Shown in pieces: positions 12,720-23,766 of a stretch of 64,000 nucleotides of DNA (positions are counted from its first letter, which is position 1; each line of letters opens with the position of its first letter). Made by a program: the position numbers and the translations under genes. Source of the stretch: Schistocerca nitens. Lineage: Eukaryota > Arthropoda > Insecta > Orthoptera > Acrididae. The notes beneath the pieces were generated by a model, which was not told where the DNA came from, did no database searches, and saw only the letters and a list, made by a program, of their open reading frames with translations. The stretch spans positions 127,718,521 to 127,782,520 of the forward strand of contig NC_064621.1 of the NCBI RefSeq assembly GCF_023898315.1, read 5' to 3'.

Positions 12720-13424
12720 ACGGTGTCTGTTCTTTCTTAGAATATTCTAAAGAACAGGCAACACATTAATAAAATCGATGAAACCAATAAACTACAGGGA
12801 CGGATTCCTGACTACCAAAGAGGTAAAGAGACATGTCCGGAAATGATTCTAGATGGCGCTGACCAATGAGAGTTCATCTGACCACGAGCCGTGAGTTTCT
12901 TGTGTTTCGGGCTGTGTGGTTGACGCAGCGTACTGTAAGCAGCAGAATGATCTGGTGTTCATGTCCTGCAGAAGCCGTTCCTCCAAATCTAGTGTACACA
13001 CAGTCCGCCGCCTCCCTGCACGTACGTCTGTATTAAAGGTTGCATGGTCACACAAACACCCAAAACGGATTTGAAAAGTTGTTCGACTTGCTTGATGTCT
13101 GTAAGAGAACTTGTTTTGGTACAGCCGTGTTGACTATCGACCGTTTCCATCTGCTCGGCTGTACAGGAATACCATCTCGGTTAATTCACGACATGAATAC
13201 CGCGCAATTCTACTGCTTACAGTACGCTGCGTCCATCACATAGGCTGCAGCAGATAAGGTACACACGGCATGTGGTCAGAGGAACTGCTATTTGTCACCG
13301 CCAACTACTGTAGCAACGATGCATTTCCGGACGCATGTTCATAGGCCGCCTTTTCTACATTGCCAGTCAGGAATCCATCCCTGCAGTTTGTGAAATTTAT
13401 TAAATTTCACCCTGTATATATAAA
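12720..13424. repeat. Foldback element with arms over 200 bp
   Basis: The sequence at 12765-12985 reappears in reverse complement at about 13180-13415. Shared blocks include GACGCAGCGTACTGTAAGCAG on the plus strand near 12924 (complement near 13215) and GGATTCCTGACT near 12803 (complement near 13366). The centre contains no recognisable coding sequence. This is a foldback-type non-autonomous DNA element or two inverted copies of one repeat. Confidence 0.65.
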
Positions 13425-13634
13425 GGTATGATTAACACAAACATGACAAAATGAAGAAGCGGACTGCTGTCGGAGTTGAAGTATGGTGGAGATTTCGTCG
13501 GCGTCGTGGCCACTACGGTAGCCGTGAAGGCCTCAACAGGGCCCAGAAACAGCATTATCGAGATGGATACAGTGGTACGGCGCAGAGAACAAACACAAAG
13601 ACAGCATAAACAAAATATTGTGTAAGAAGGTAAG

Positions 13635-15712
13635 TGTGGTGTCACCGCCAGACACCACACTTGCTAGGTGGTAGCCTTTAAATCGGCCGCGGTCCGTTAG
13701 TATACGTCGGACCCGCGTGTCGCCACTACCAGTGATTGCCGACCGAGCGCGGCCACGGCAGGTCTAGTCTAGAGAGACTCCCTAGCACTCGTCCCAGTTG
13801 TACAGCGACTTTGCTAGCGATGATTCACTGCCTACATACGCTCTCATTTGCAGAGAGGACAGTTTAGCATAGCCTTCAGCTACGTCAATTGCTACGACCT
13901 AGCAAGGCGCCATATTCAGTTACTATATGTCTTCTGAACAGATATTGTGAATCATGTACCGTCAAGAGCGACGTTCTTCATTAATGGTTTAAAGTTAAGT
14001 ATCAAACTAATTACGTCCGCTTTCTGAATTCTAGTTCCTTGTCATGTTCCAGAGTTCACGTCAGTATAGTTCTTCCCTCCTCACACCAGCCTGCGTGAGC
14101 TAAAACGCAGGCCTTGTAGGGAAGCAGCCTACTCACGCCTTATAAAATTCTCATCAGTCTTTCCATTGTGTGCCAGCCTAGTCCGCTGTAACTAGCTCTG
14201 ACGTCATAAATGTTGCGCAATACTTTAAAAATCAAGTAAATAACCTGAAACTGTTCTAGCATGTCAGGAGTAATACTAAATCAATATGTGTTGAGTGTCA
14301 GTTCAATAACTTTAACCATTTTCTAAATTTGAACGTTTTTCTGTAAAAATCATTGGCGCAACAGAAAAGAGCTAGAAACCGAAAAATTTGTATTTAGATT
14401 CCTTTCTCATAATAATTTAGTAGAAACAGTATTCTGGATCTCACAAATTAAAATTTTTGTAGAAATTCATGATTTTCTGGTTTTTGTCTTAGAAATTAAG
14501 GAAGCAAGATAGATTAAGTAGGCGAATAAATAAGGCTAGGATGTTTAAATTTAAATAGAAGGGAGATCCGCTATAATAATAAAGATGTGAGAAGTTTCAA
14601 TTTAATAATTATAAAACTATAGCGATAGCATATCTCCAAAGGGCAAGATCAGAGCTCATCTACTGCGTGTAGTGTAATTAAATTAATTCTCTCGCCCAAA
14701 ATATTTGACTTAGCCACGTCAGACTTTTATTATGATTACTTACCTGTGTGCTGATTGCACATTTAAATTGAGAGCTTCATCGGCCATCAGCAAAGGAAGC
14801 AATGATTTATTTGATAACTTAAAGTGGTGCACCACTAGCCCAGCGGCTAGTCGGGAGAGCCGATTTGATCAGGCGTTCCCTTAGCCGTCCGCACCGCGGC
14901 TTTATATGTAAGAACGCAGCGCGAGGAAGAAAGGCCCCAGTTCTCTCCCGACACTGATTAGCGCACCATCTGTGCCGGGAGTCGCGTCGCATCATTGATA
15001 TAAACAGCCTCCGATGCCGTAATAAGTTATTCGGGATACGCGTAACCATGAATTCGTTTTCGACTGAAGTGTTAATTCTGGGATGACTTTAATGATCTAT
15101 CTTCAGTTTGCGTATGTCGTATTTTCACGTGCCGTCGCGGGACAGACATTCTACCATTATTTAGCGTGGCGTTTGATGAACATTATCATCCAATTACGGC
15201 GAGCATTCACTTAAACATTTAATTTGGACAGTTATAGTTGCATCAGCGCATTAGACTCTGAACTGCTCTGGTAGTTGGACTGTGTGGATTCTTTTTTTTT
15301 GGTCTGTGAATTTCAGAGTATAGTGAACATTTTAGACAGAATCGTTTTTGATTATGAATCCCAGACAATCTTCTAATTCCTCAGAGCTATAAGCTGTAGC
15401 TATAAGTGTATTTCTCAGATGAAGTGGGCACTAGGAATTCTAATTACAGGCTTCACGTTTTGCTAATCACTTTCTGGTTGCCAATATTGTAGTTAGAGAG
15501 CCAGTGTTGAGAACGGCAAACAACAGCATTAAATAAATAATGGGAACCATTTTATAATAACAATTATTCCACCCGCCGCCCCACATATGTTGCTAATCGG
15601 CCGGGAAATGCATCTTTTCTACATTACAAACCATCCATCTCATAACAAATTCCACTAGCCGCCCCACAGCCTCCACTAGTAACACGGTGTTGGCTCTTCG
15701 GCCAACACTACA
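13635..15712. mobile_element. Solo LTR (outer), about 520 bp before interruption
   Basis: Begins TGTGGTGTCACC and ends CCAACACTACA, with a 5-bp target duplication GTAAG at 13630-13634 and 15713-15717. The TG...CA ends, duplication size and absence of internal coding sequence mark a solo LTR, left by recombination between the two LTRs of a gypsy-type element. It is split by a second inserted LTR at 14115-15668; without that insert and one target copy it is about 520 bases. Confidence 0.8.
14115..15668. mobile_element. Solo LTR (inner), inserted in another LTR
   Basis: Starts TGTAGGG and ends CCCCACA, flanked by the 4-bp duplication GCCT at 14111-14114 and 15669-15672. A TATAAAA lies near the start (14141-14147) and an AATAAA-type signal near the end (about 15533). 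There is no coding sequence. At 1554 bases it is long for an LTR. The duplication is short, so an insertion of another kind cannot be excluded, but the termini favour an LTR. Confidence 0.6.
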
Positions 15713-15989
15713 GTAAGAGCGTTCAGTGTGGGCGCCGCAGCTAGCATCCTTCGTGAACAGGTACGCCGTAAACGACTGCTCCAGTCGCAGACGCATCTCG
15801 CAGCTCCCGTCACCGCCAGAGCCACTGCCTCTTGTCAGTCTCCGTGGCACCAGTGGCGGTTGGTTTCAGCACAGGCACTCTCCCGCCTGACTCACACTAT
15901 TTGAATAATCACTTATTTTAATGTATTAAAATATTCCGGCCGTAATTAGAACGTTAAAAAGTGAACTAATGTCATAATACTTGTGGTCA

Positions 15990-16262
15990 GCGTGTCAGGT
16001 TGCCTTGCGGAGGACTCGGGTTTGATTCCTGATAACCCGGGAATTTTTCCTTGCTGGGAGGACTGGAATGGGCTTACACTCGAGTTGCCTACAAAGGAGC
16101 CGTTGGAATGAGATGTAACGGCTTAAAGATCAATAAATCAGATCACGCCAGGAGAGTGGTGTGCTGATAAAACACCCCTCCATACCGCATTCAAAGACGC
16201 CAGTGGCAGAGGACGACATGATGTTCGGACGGTTCAGATTGTCTCATCAAAGCCTGAACCAG
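15990..16262 (+). repeat. SINE-like repeat, tRNA-related
   Basis: Contains TGGTCAGCGTGTCAGGTTGC and GGGTTTGATTCCTG, resembling the A and B boxes of a tRNA-derived promoter, followed by a non-coding body. A diverged relative, including GACTCGG followed by GGTTCCTG, appears at 61150-61430. No target duplication was resolved. Confidence 0.45.
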
Positions 16263-16462
16263 GTGATTTGTCTGCTTTTACGTTAGAATAATAGCAAATG
16301 TAATGTGGTACTTATCAGTGAATAGATTGAAAAAATGATTTCAAACAGGATTTGAATGAAACTAAGGAAAATTTTAATTACAGTACGGGCTATGAACTAA
16401 CAGCGTTAATATTAGTGGCAATGTTACCAACACTGCTGGTGCTGTTAATAATAACAGTAATC

Positions 16463-16492
16463 AATAATAACAACAATAATAATAATAATACT
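16463..16492. repeat. (AAT)n microsatellite
   Basis: A run of AAT/AAC trinucleotides within a stretch (16263-17219) that otherwise shows no recognisable feature. Confidence 0.8.
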
Positions 16493-17219
16493 AGTAGCGG
16501 CCAATTGAATTTATGGGCATAATAATTGATAGTTTCTGATACAGAATTGGCGGCAAATGGGGATACTTAGTAATAATGGAGGTAACGAGTACGCATAGAA
16601 CACGGATAGATATTATTGTCTTTGGTAGATATCTCATTAACTGTCTTCTGAAGCTGGAGCTATTATTTAGTTCCTTATCATAATGAGGCAGATAATTTGA
16701 GAGTCGTGTGTATATTACTGGAAAGTAACTAATGATGGAGTAGGACAGAAAGAATTTTTCTCGCAAGCAGACGAGTGTTTTTGGTGTTGTTCAGACCGAA
16801 TAGTTAAGCTCGAGGTGAGATACAAACTAGTACACATTAATTAGAGGGTAAAAAGGATAGTTTGTTTCGAAATTTCGCCACATGTCTGCACGTAGCCAGC
16901 ATATCTGTGAATAAGGTAGTGAAATATGGAAGAAAAGTGGAACGTGACAGGTGTGTCGTATGTTGGCAATCGTCATGAGTTCCAGCCGCTGTAGAGTTTC
17001 GTTAGTAATACTTCCGAGAATAACACAGCTGTAACAAAAAGAAAAAAATTGTGAAGGACTTGGGAACGTGCAGATTTCTTTTTCAGTCCAAAGCGTGAAT
17101 AACCGTTTATATTAATGAATAGCATGGAGAGGTGCTGATCCCTTATGGCACACTCTAGTTCTGTGTTCAGTCCAGTTTAGGTTTTCATGTATTATTTCTG
17201 GACACTTTTAGTGGGGTAA

Positions 17220-17780
17220 ATAATTTTATACAGAGTGATACAAAAGGTTGTGCACAAATTCCAAGAGCTTCCGGAGGAGTCGAATTACAAGTTTGGAATG
17301 CGAAATTATGGCGCTGGAAGGAATCCTGAGACAAATAAATCTTTGGAATATCAGGAAGAAAAGGGAAAATCAATTCAAAAGAGCCTTCAATTCAGAAGAA
17401 GAATGTGCTGTTTACTCCAACTAGGCGGAGCACCTGCACACTTCCCTGTGAAAGTACGTGACGACCTCAGTGCCACATATCCCAGACGTTGGATCGGAAG
17501 ACGAGGTCCAATTGCTTGATCACCTTGTCCCGCTGATCTAACACCTCTTGATTTATTTGTTTATTTATTTGTTGCGGGGCATATTAGCAGACTAGTTCGT
17601 GTACGTAACACCAGTTTGCGCCGAAGAAACATTTCGCGCCTGTACACTTACTCTGTCAGTGAGGTTCGTGAGATGACTTTCATACTTGGTACACCTGGAT
17701 TTTCGTCAAACATGCCCGTACTGAAGGTGTTTGCCTCATTTTGAACACCTTCCGTGATGTACAACATTGTTAATACTAAA
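17220..17780 (+). pseudogene. Mariner/DDE transposase relic, C-terminal part
   Basis: The open frame 17235-17519 ends with a block resembling the second-Asp region of DDE_3 transposases (the usual QDGAPxHF is LGGAPAHF here), then RRWIGRRGPIA, which in relatives leads into the catalytic-acid block PPRSPDLTPLD. That block continues out of frame (ADLTPLDLF near 17540). The usual catalytic Asp is replaced in LGGAPAHF, and stops follow. A younger Penelope-like element lies immediately downstream. Confidence 0.65.
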
Positions 17781-17820
17781 TAATGCATTACCTTTCTGAA
17801 CGTAAGATGCGTATGTGTTG

Positions 17821-18993
17821 TGATGTTTAAAGCTTTCCCGGCGTACTGATTGTTCCATAAAAACATGGGTGAACTGCCGGATGTCAGTAACGTCCTGCCA
17901 CGATATTTCGGCGCAGAGTCTTCTGGCCATCTTCAGGTGAGTACCACTGTAGTGGTACTGGCGAGTACGCGCTGAGCTCTGCTACTTAAAGCCATAATGA
18001 GGTGACATTGCGCATGCGCTGCTCAGCGTGCGCGTTCATAACAACTCCGTGCGCTGCGCCTCGCGCCCTCCACGGTGAAAGCTTGGCGTATCGACATCAG
18101 GTCGATTTTCATCTTTATGCAGATAACTACGTCGACTACGAAGTTTCTCTATAACAGAATTCCAAGCAGAGTTTAGCTGGTAACCGCTATCACGATTGAT
18201 GAGAGTCTCGTTGTCAGACAATCTTATTTCCACAGATTAACTGATAATCCAGCTCCAAAAGTTTGATGTATGGACCAAAATTTTTGTATCGTTGTAATTC
18301 ATAGAGTGGTCTGTGGAAATACAATGTTCGGCGATTGCGGACCTGGTGGGTTGGAGAAGGCGAGTATGCCGTTGGTGTTCCACAATGCGTTCCTGCACAG
18401 TTCGTGTTGTTTGCCGCATATATGATTTGCCGCATTCACACGGAATCTTATAAACACCTGATTTACGCAGGCCCAGATCGTCTTTAACGGATCCCACCAG
18501 TGATGAAATTTTGGAAAGAGGCCGAAAGATGACTCTCACTTGATACTTTCTCAATATTCTGCCTATCTGTGAAGAAATATTCCCAATAAGTGGTACATAA
18601 ACAGTCCACCTGAAGGCCTCTTCCTCTTCCTTCTTCCATCGTTTGTAGGTCTGCATCACTCTGTTCACTTGCCTGCTTGAAAAGCCATTCTCCAGAAATA
18701 CTTTTTTCATGTGTTCCAGTTCCGCTTGAAGACTGTCGGCGTCAGAGATGGTATGGGCACGGAGGACTAAGGTTTTGAGAAAGACCATTGTTTGTGCTGG
18801 ATGGTGGCAACTAGTAGCTTGCAGATACAGGTCTGTATGAGTGGGCTTTCTGTACACCGAGTGACCAAGTATGGCATCACTCTTACGTTGCACGAAGACG
18901 TCAGTGGTACTCACCTGAAGATGGCCAGAAGACTCTGATCCGAAATGTCGTGGCAGGACGTAACTGACATCCGGCACATTTTCCCGTGTTTTT
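17821..18993 (-). mobile_element. 5'-truncated Penelope-like element with inverted terminal repeats and 14-bp TSD
   Basis: Flanked by ATGCGTATGTGTTG at 17807-17820 and 18994-19007. About 90-base inverted repeats lie at 17858-17949 and 18902-18993, with an extra tail of about 37 bases outside the lower one. Between them is the C-terminal third of the PLE protein on the minus strand. Inverted LTR-like ends, 5' truncation and a variable-length target duplication are established features of this class. The insertion lies next to, and is younger than, a DDE transposase relic. Confidence 0.85.
18036..18977 (-). pseudogene. PLE reverse transcriptase C-terminus and GIY-YIG endonuclease, truncated
   Basis: The frame 18237-18977 reads the end of the reverse transcriptase (GHSVYRKPTHTDLYL), the linker (QIGRILRKYQVRVIFRP) and the GIY-YIG nuclease start (GVYKIPCECGKSYMRQT). 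The usual YIGQT is YMRQT here, so the Gly of the second nuclease motif is replaced. A frame change near 18235 leads into the remaining tail (18036-18233, WNSVIEKLRSRRS). In intact elements this nuclease cuts the target for priming. The N-terminal reverse transcriptase core is missing, so the copy is dead. Confidence 0.85.
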
Positions 18994-19019
18994 ATGCGTA
19001 TGTGTTGATTATTCTTGTT

Positions 19020-19375
19020 GTTACTGAAAGTCCCTACCTGTCTGTGGCACAGGATTACTTTCTAGACCGTAAGTTTTTTTTCCACAGTTGTTGTGTGACG
19101 ACTGCTCTGTCAGCTCCTTCAGTTTCTGCCCAGTCTTTTGAATCACCATGTATTTGTCATTTTTAGAGGAATCTCTGGCTATTGTGCATAGAATGACTAT
19201 CCAGGACCACGTGGTTTTGGGTGGATTGACCGTCAATCCTATATTCTCTATCCATTATTGCATAATGCAAACAGGTCGGCATTAACATTCTCGATAACTG
19301 TCTTCAGGTCGATTGGTTCTCTATTCTGACTTAAACATAGATCATCAACATGTCTGTAATATTTACAATGAGACA
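19020..19375 (-). pseudogene. LINE reverse transcriptase fragment
   Basis: Minus-strand reading gives a short piece around the reverse transcriptase active site, with HVDD in place of YADD (near 19340), then a block with VNADLFALC and TVNPPKTTW (near 19230) that is typical of non-LTR enzymes of the jockey/CR1 group. Frames shift and stops are present. It lies just downstream of semaphorin exon 19484-19720 and is unrelated to it. Confidence 0.55.
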
Positions 19376-19483
19376 ATGGTGATTAACATTTGGTTGGGTG
19401 AGTTTGCTGACTGAACAGCTGTGTTCCTTGTGTACTGTGTAACATTGGTACATTATCGCCATTAGTGGTGAAGCAGCACTGAC

Positions 19484-19720
19484 CAGGCAGGGTCTGGGTG
19501 TCGTTGACGCACTCGCCGGGCCGCGGCTCCGGCACCTTGCCGGAGGGGAAGGGCAGCCACGCGGAGCTGCTGGTGGCCTGCTCCTTGAAGCGGCCCCGGA
19601 ACGCCTGCTGAACGTCACGGAGAGTGTAGGCGCAGACTGCAGAGCCAACCAGGCCGGTGCTCGCCGTCGTGAAAGTCGCGTAGAAGCGCGACCCCTCGCC
19701 GGGGATCCTGTACACGTCCT
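19484..19720 (-). CDS. Sema2a: Semaphorin-2 exon (Sema domain, C-terminal side)
   Basis: This is the fourth and most C-terminal semaphorin exon in the window. It starts after a pyrimidine-rich acceptor (TCTGTTTTAG) and ends at a GTCAGT donor. The exon supplies the last two bases of a Gln codon, then 78 codons and one leftover base. Motifs include SRFYATFTTASTGLVGSAVC, RFKEQATSSSAWLP, VPEPRPGECVNDT and an N-glycosylation sequon (NDT). Class-2 semaphorins are secreted axon-guidance ligands for plexin B; this stretch belongs to the seven-blade beta-propeller. The EPRPG-Cys block and wording match class 2 rather than class 1. The following exon, expected to encode the next propeller blade, is not found between 19483 and 1. 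Confidence 0.9.
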
Positions 19721-20096
19721 CTAAAACAGAAAGATAATAAGCAAACTTGACAGGTCAGACAAAAATAAAGCTCACCAGACTAATGTCAATTAGGTTCTGT
19801 CATGTTGAAGGGGTGGGAGAATGTCATGGAAACGTCGAATGAAAATTCCTACATGACGTAGCTATAACAAAGAGAATTATTTTATGGAGTAAGAAGATTG
19901 TCTCCAACAGAAAGAGCATTAACATTTACACTGATCAGCCAGAACATTATGACCATCTACCTAATAGCCGGTGTGACCACCTTTTGCACGGATAAAGGTG
20001 GCGACGAAGCAGTAGGTCTTGGTAGGTCACTGGAGGTGTTTGCATCACATATGCACACACAAGTCATCTAACTCCCTTAATTTCCGGAGAGGAAGG

Positions 20097-22748
20097 TGTA
20101 CTGTCTGCCATCGGGTTCCCCTAAATGGCAGGCAGTACCGCATAACAGCCACGCTATGAGGGAAACAAACCAACAGCCAAACAGGCGAAGACATCAGGTA
20201 AACACGCCGAAGATTCCAGTCGATTAATAGGAACCTTTCCTTGCAGAGGTCGCCGCGACATATCCGGCCACGGATTCCTACGCCGGGTTTCTATTGGCTC
20301 CAGCTCACTATATAGGCCCGGCCGGTCGAAGGCAGACCAGTGGGCCACACCCCACCATCTGAACTTAACACTCCTATCACTACCCAGGACATCAGCATCA
20401 CACTCCGCACTAAACCCAACACTGCTCCCGGCCACGACTGCGTTACCTACCGCCACCTCAAACACTGCCCTCCCTCGTTCCTTTCCATCCTTGCCACCCT
20501 CTACAATGTGATCCTTGCCACTGGCTTCTATCCCGACCTGTGGAAAACCTCCCGTATCCTGATGTTCTCCAAACCCAACAAGCCTCCATCTGATGCCTCT
20601 TCCTATCGTCCTATCTGTCTCACATCGGTGTTCAGCAAGCTCTTGGAATCCATCCTTTCCCGGCGCATCCATCACCACCTCCGCCAAAACCACCTCCTCC
20701 CAAACACCCAATGTGGCTTTCGACCTTCCTTCTCTGCTGATGACCAACTCCTCCGCCTCACTCCTCTCCCTCCAGCTAAACTCCCATCGCTCCGCCATTT
20801 TTGTCTCCCTTGACCTCAAAAAGGCCTACGACCGTGTCTGGCATCCCGGTCTCCTGTTTAAACTCCACACCTACGCCCTTCCTATCAACTACATCCGTCT
20901 GGTGGCCTCCTTCCTCTCCCACCGCCTCTCCTATGTTACCGTCCATAATGCCAATTCCCACACCTTCTACCCCTCTGCAGGTGTGCCCCAGGCCTCTGTC
21001 CTCTCCCCTCTCCCCTCTCCTCTACCTCCTGTACACGGCAGATATGCCCCAAACCCCCCTCCAGTACACCTCTTGCAATATGCTGATGACACCGCATTCC
21101 TCGCCCTCGCTCCTACCCTTCAACGGTCCCAACGCCTTCTCCAGAATCACCTTGACCTTTTTGCTGCATGGTGTAACCAGTGGCTCCTGAAACTCAAGCC
21201 TTCCAACACCCAGGCGATCATTGTACGTCGTACCACTCGTTCCTTCTGGCTCCTGAATTTCTCCCTTACTGCCTGTGCCCGTCCTGTCCGCCTCACACCC
21301 ACCCTCACCTACCTTGGCCTCACCATTGACCGTCACCTCACCTGGATCCCTCATCTCCGCTCCATCCAATCCAAAGCCCACAACCGCCTCCGACTCCTCA
21401 CACTCCTCTCCGGCCGGACATGGGGGTTGCACCCCTCTACCATCCTCCACAACTACAAATCCTTAATCCGTCCCATCCTCTGTTGTGCCAGTCCTGCCTG
21501 GATATCTGCCCCCCCCCCCCAAATTCTATAAGTCCCTCCAGATCCTTGAGCGTCATGCACGCCGCCTCGCCTTCCATATACGCCTCCCGTCCCCCACGCG
21601 GATCCTCTATGATCTCATTCCTTTCCCCCATCTGCTCCTATTCCTCGAACATATCCGCATCCTCTACACCTCCCGCCGTCTTGAACCCCCTCACCCCCTG
21701 GTTGCTCCTCTCCTCTCCTCTCCGATCCCCGCCCCCTGCCACGTCTTCACCGTTGTGTGCCCCCTACCCTCCATCTCTACACCCTACATCTCCTTTCCCA
21801 AGGTGGCTTCTATCAACTCCCCCTCCCAGATGATGCCCTCTCTCCCTCCATTTATTCCTCCTATCAACTCTGATCCTCACTCCCCTTCCTCCTCACTTCC
21901 CCTCTCTTTGCCCCCTTCTCTCCGAGTCCTTTTACATTTCCCTCCTCTGCCTCCTCTCATTCCGTCTCGCGTCTGCCCTTCTCCCCCTTTATTAGTCCAC
22001 TACCTCCTTGGTTCCCCCCCCCTTTTCGTTTTTTCCTCTCCTCCCTCCTTGTTTTTCCCGCTACTCCAGCCCCCCCCCCCCCCCAATCTGCCTTGGATCG
22101 GGAGTGCCATCTTTGTGCCGCCTTTTTCGTGTAGTGTTTTACAGTGTGTTTTTCCAGTGCATGCTCCGTGTTGTGTATTTTGGGAAGTGTAGCGAACAGC
22201 CATCATACTGCCGCTGGGTGTGCTTCTTTTTTTTTCTTTTATCACTTGCGAACAGAAACCAGACTGTCGCCATGTTTTTTAATTGTGTGTCTACTATGTT
22301 ACTTGTCTGATTCCTGTGTATTTTATCAACATTGCCAACCCCTTTTGCTTTCTGTTTTAACTTTCCGCATTTTTACGCCATTTTACACTTTAAATCACCA
22401 TTTTATCGCCTGTTTTTCCTTGTTTCTTTCTTCTTCCTTTTTTAAACAAAAGTCTGTAGGCTGTAGAGCAGCGTAGTAAGCTGATGCCTGCCCACCCCTT
22501 TCGGGGGGAATTGAAAATCAATAAAGAAAAAAAAAGGCAGACCAGTCTTCGTCCGCTGCCAATGGCAACGGCTCTAGCAGAGTCTCCGAGAAGATATCAC
22601 CAAAGCCGCTGTACTGCACCGCCGATCGAAGTACCAGCCGACCGAGAGGAACTACATCTCCGGCTAGATCGACGGACGTCTACATCGATTGTACAGCCAT
22701 TGTATTGTAGAAGAAGTTACGTTCAATAAACTGTTGGAGAATACAACA
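20097..22748. mobile_element. Solo LTR, about 447 bp, interrupted by a jockey LINE
   Basis: Starts TGTACTGTCTGCC, ends GAATACAACA, with the 5-bp target duplication GAAGG at 20092-20096 and 22749-22753. A TATATAGG box lies at about 20309 and AATAAA at 22725-22730, as expected for promoter and polyadenylation signals of an LTR. It sits in the Tc1 element 19929-23750 and is itself split by a LINE at 20342-22535. Confidence 0.85.
20342..22535 (+). mobile_element. 5'-truncated jockey-type LINE with 11-bp TSD and poly(A)
   Basis: Flanked by GGCAGACCAGT at 20331-20341 and 22536-22546, with a short poly(A) preceded by AATAAAG at its 3' end. It begins inside the reverse transcriptase. Motifs in order: NTAPGHDCVTYRHLK, SYRPICLTSVFSKLLE, CGFRPSFSADDQL, LDLKKAYDRVWH, GVPQ then SVLSPL, and LQYADDTAFLALA. 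At least three frame changes occur: near 20765, near 21010-21060, and at a poly-C run near 21510. The copy is therefore dead. The sequence is unusually C-rich on the plus strand, and a long C run also occurs in its 3' region (about 22070). Confidence 0.9.
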
Positions 22749-23766
22749 GAAGGCGATGAGCCCCGAGTCACCACGTTCAGTTGTTTCCAAGATGTGTTCG
22801 AGTTCCAATCTGGCGCGTTGAGGTCCAACACACCAACTGGAACTAACTCGTGTGTTCCTCGAACCATTCCATCACACGCCTGGCTTTGTGACATTGTGCA
22901 TTATCTTTTTGAAATATGCCATTGCTGTCGGGAAACATGATCGTCATGAATGGGTATACCTGGCCTGCATTCATCGGACGATACTCCTTGGTCATCATGG
23001 TGGCCTTGCACGAGGTCCACTGGATCCACGGATTTTCCCCACAGCATAATGGAGCCAGCGCCAACTTGTCTCCGCCCCGAGTACGGGTGTTCAGGCGTTG
23101 TTCCCCTGGAAAACAACGGATTCGGGCCCTCCCATTGACATTATGAAGAAGGTGAGAGAATTCATCAGACCAAGCAACACCCTACCACAGCACCAAAGAC
23201 AATTGCCCATTTCCACGCGTCCATTTCTGCCGTAGTTGCCGATGTCGTGGTGTTAACATTGGCACATGCATGGGTCGTCGGCTGCGGAGGCCCGCTATTA
23301 AGAGCGTTCGGTGCACTGTGTGTTCAGCCACACATGTGCTCTGCCCACTGTTATAGCCTGTTGTTAATTCCATCACAGTTCGCCGCCGTCCTGTTTTACC
23401 AGTCTGCACAGCCTATGACGTCCGATATCTGTAATGAGGAGTGGCCGCCCAACACCACGACATCTAGACGTTTCACCCTGGTTCCGCCACGTGTTTAAAG
23501 ACACGCTCCACAGCGCTGCACCAACACCCTAAGGGTCGTACACTTTCCGAAATCCTGGTATGTTCCGGGCCATCACAATTTGCCCTCGATCAAACTCAGA
23601 TAGATCGCGCGCCTTCCAAATTCCGTACGCGAACACGCCCACTAATACTACATGCATCGTGCGTGTATCTTACTAGACGTCATTCATCACCAGGTGACGC
23701 TGCTATTGCTCGGATGGACTTATATCGATAGTAGATCTCGCTGATCAGTGTAGCTTCCGTAACGTA

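Larger units (their letters stand above)
19929..23750 (-). mobile_element. Tc1-like transposon, host of an LTR and LINE nest
   Basis: Termini CACTGATCAGCC (19929) and its complement GCTGATCAGTG (ending 23750) are flanked by TA at 19927-19928 and 23751-23752. Minus-strand transposase remains run from about 23650 to 22754: RSRRPMHVPMLTPRHRQLR near 23270, a TIMFPDSNGIFQKDNAQCHK block with the second catalytic Asp near 22930, and FEEHTS after it. Frameshifts make it non-functional. Excluding inserts it would be roughly 1.2 kb. A solo LTR (20097-22748) sits in the C-terminal part, at a GAAGG duplication. Confidence 0.85.

Noticed and set aside
20154..20819. 221-codon open frame on the minus strand
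   Set aside because: It is the antisense of the jockey reverse transcriptase and its LTR flank; it has no family motif and crosses an element border.
21485..22192. 235-codon Pro/Ser/Leu-rich frame
   Set aside because: It starts as the C-terminal remainder of the jockey protein and continues into its C-rich 3' region; not an independent gene.
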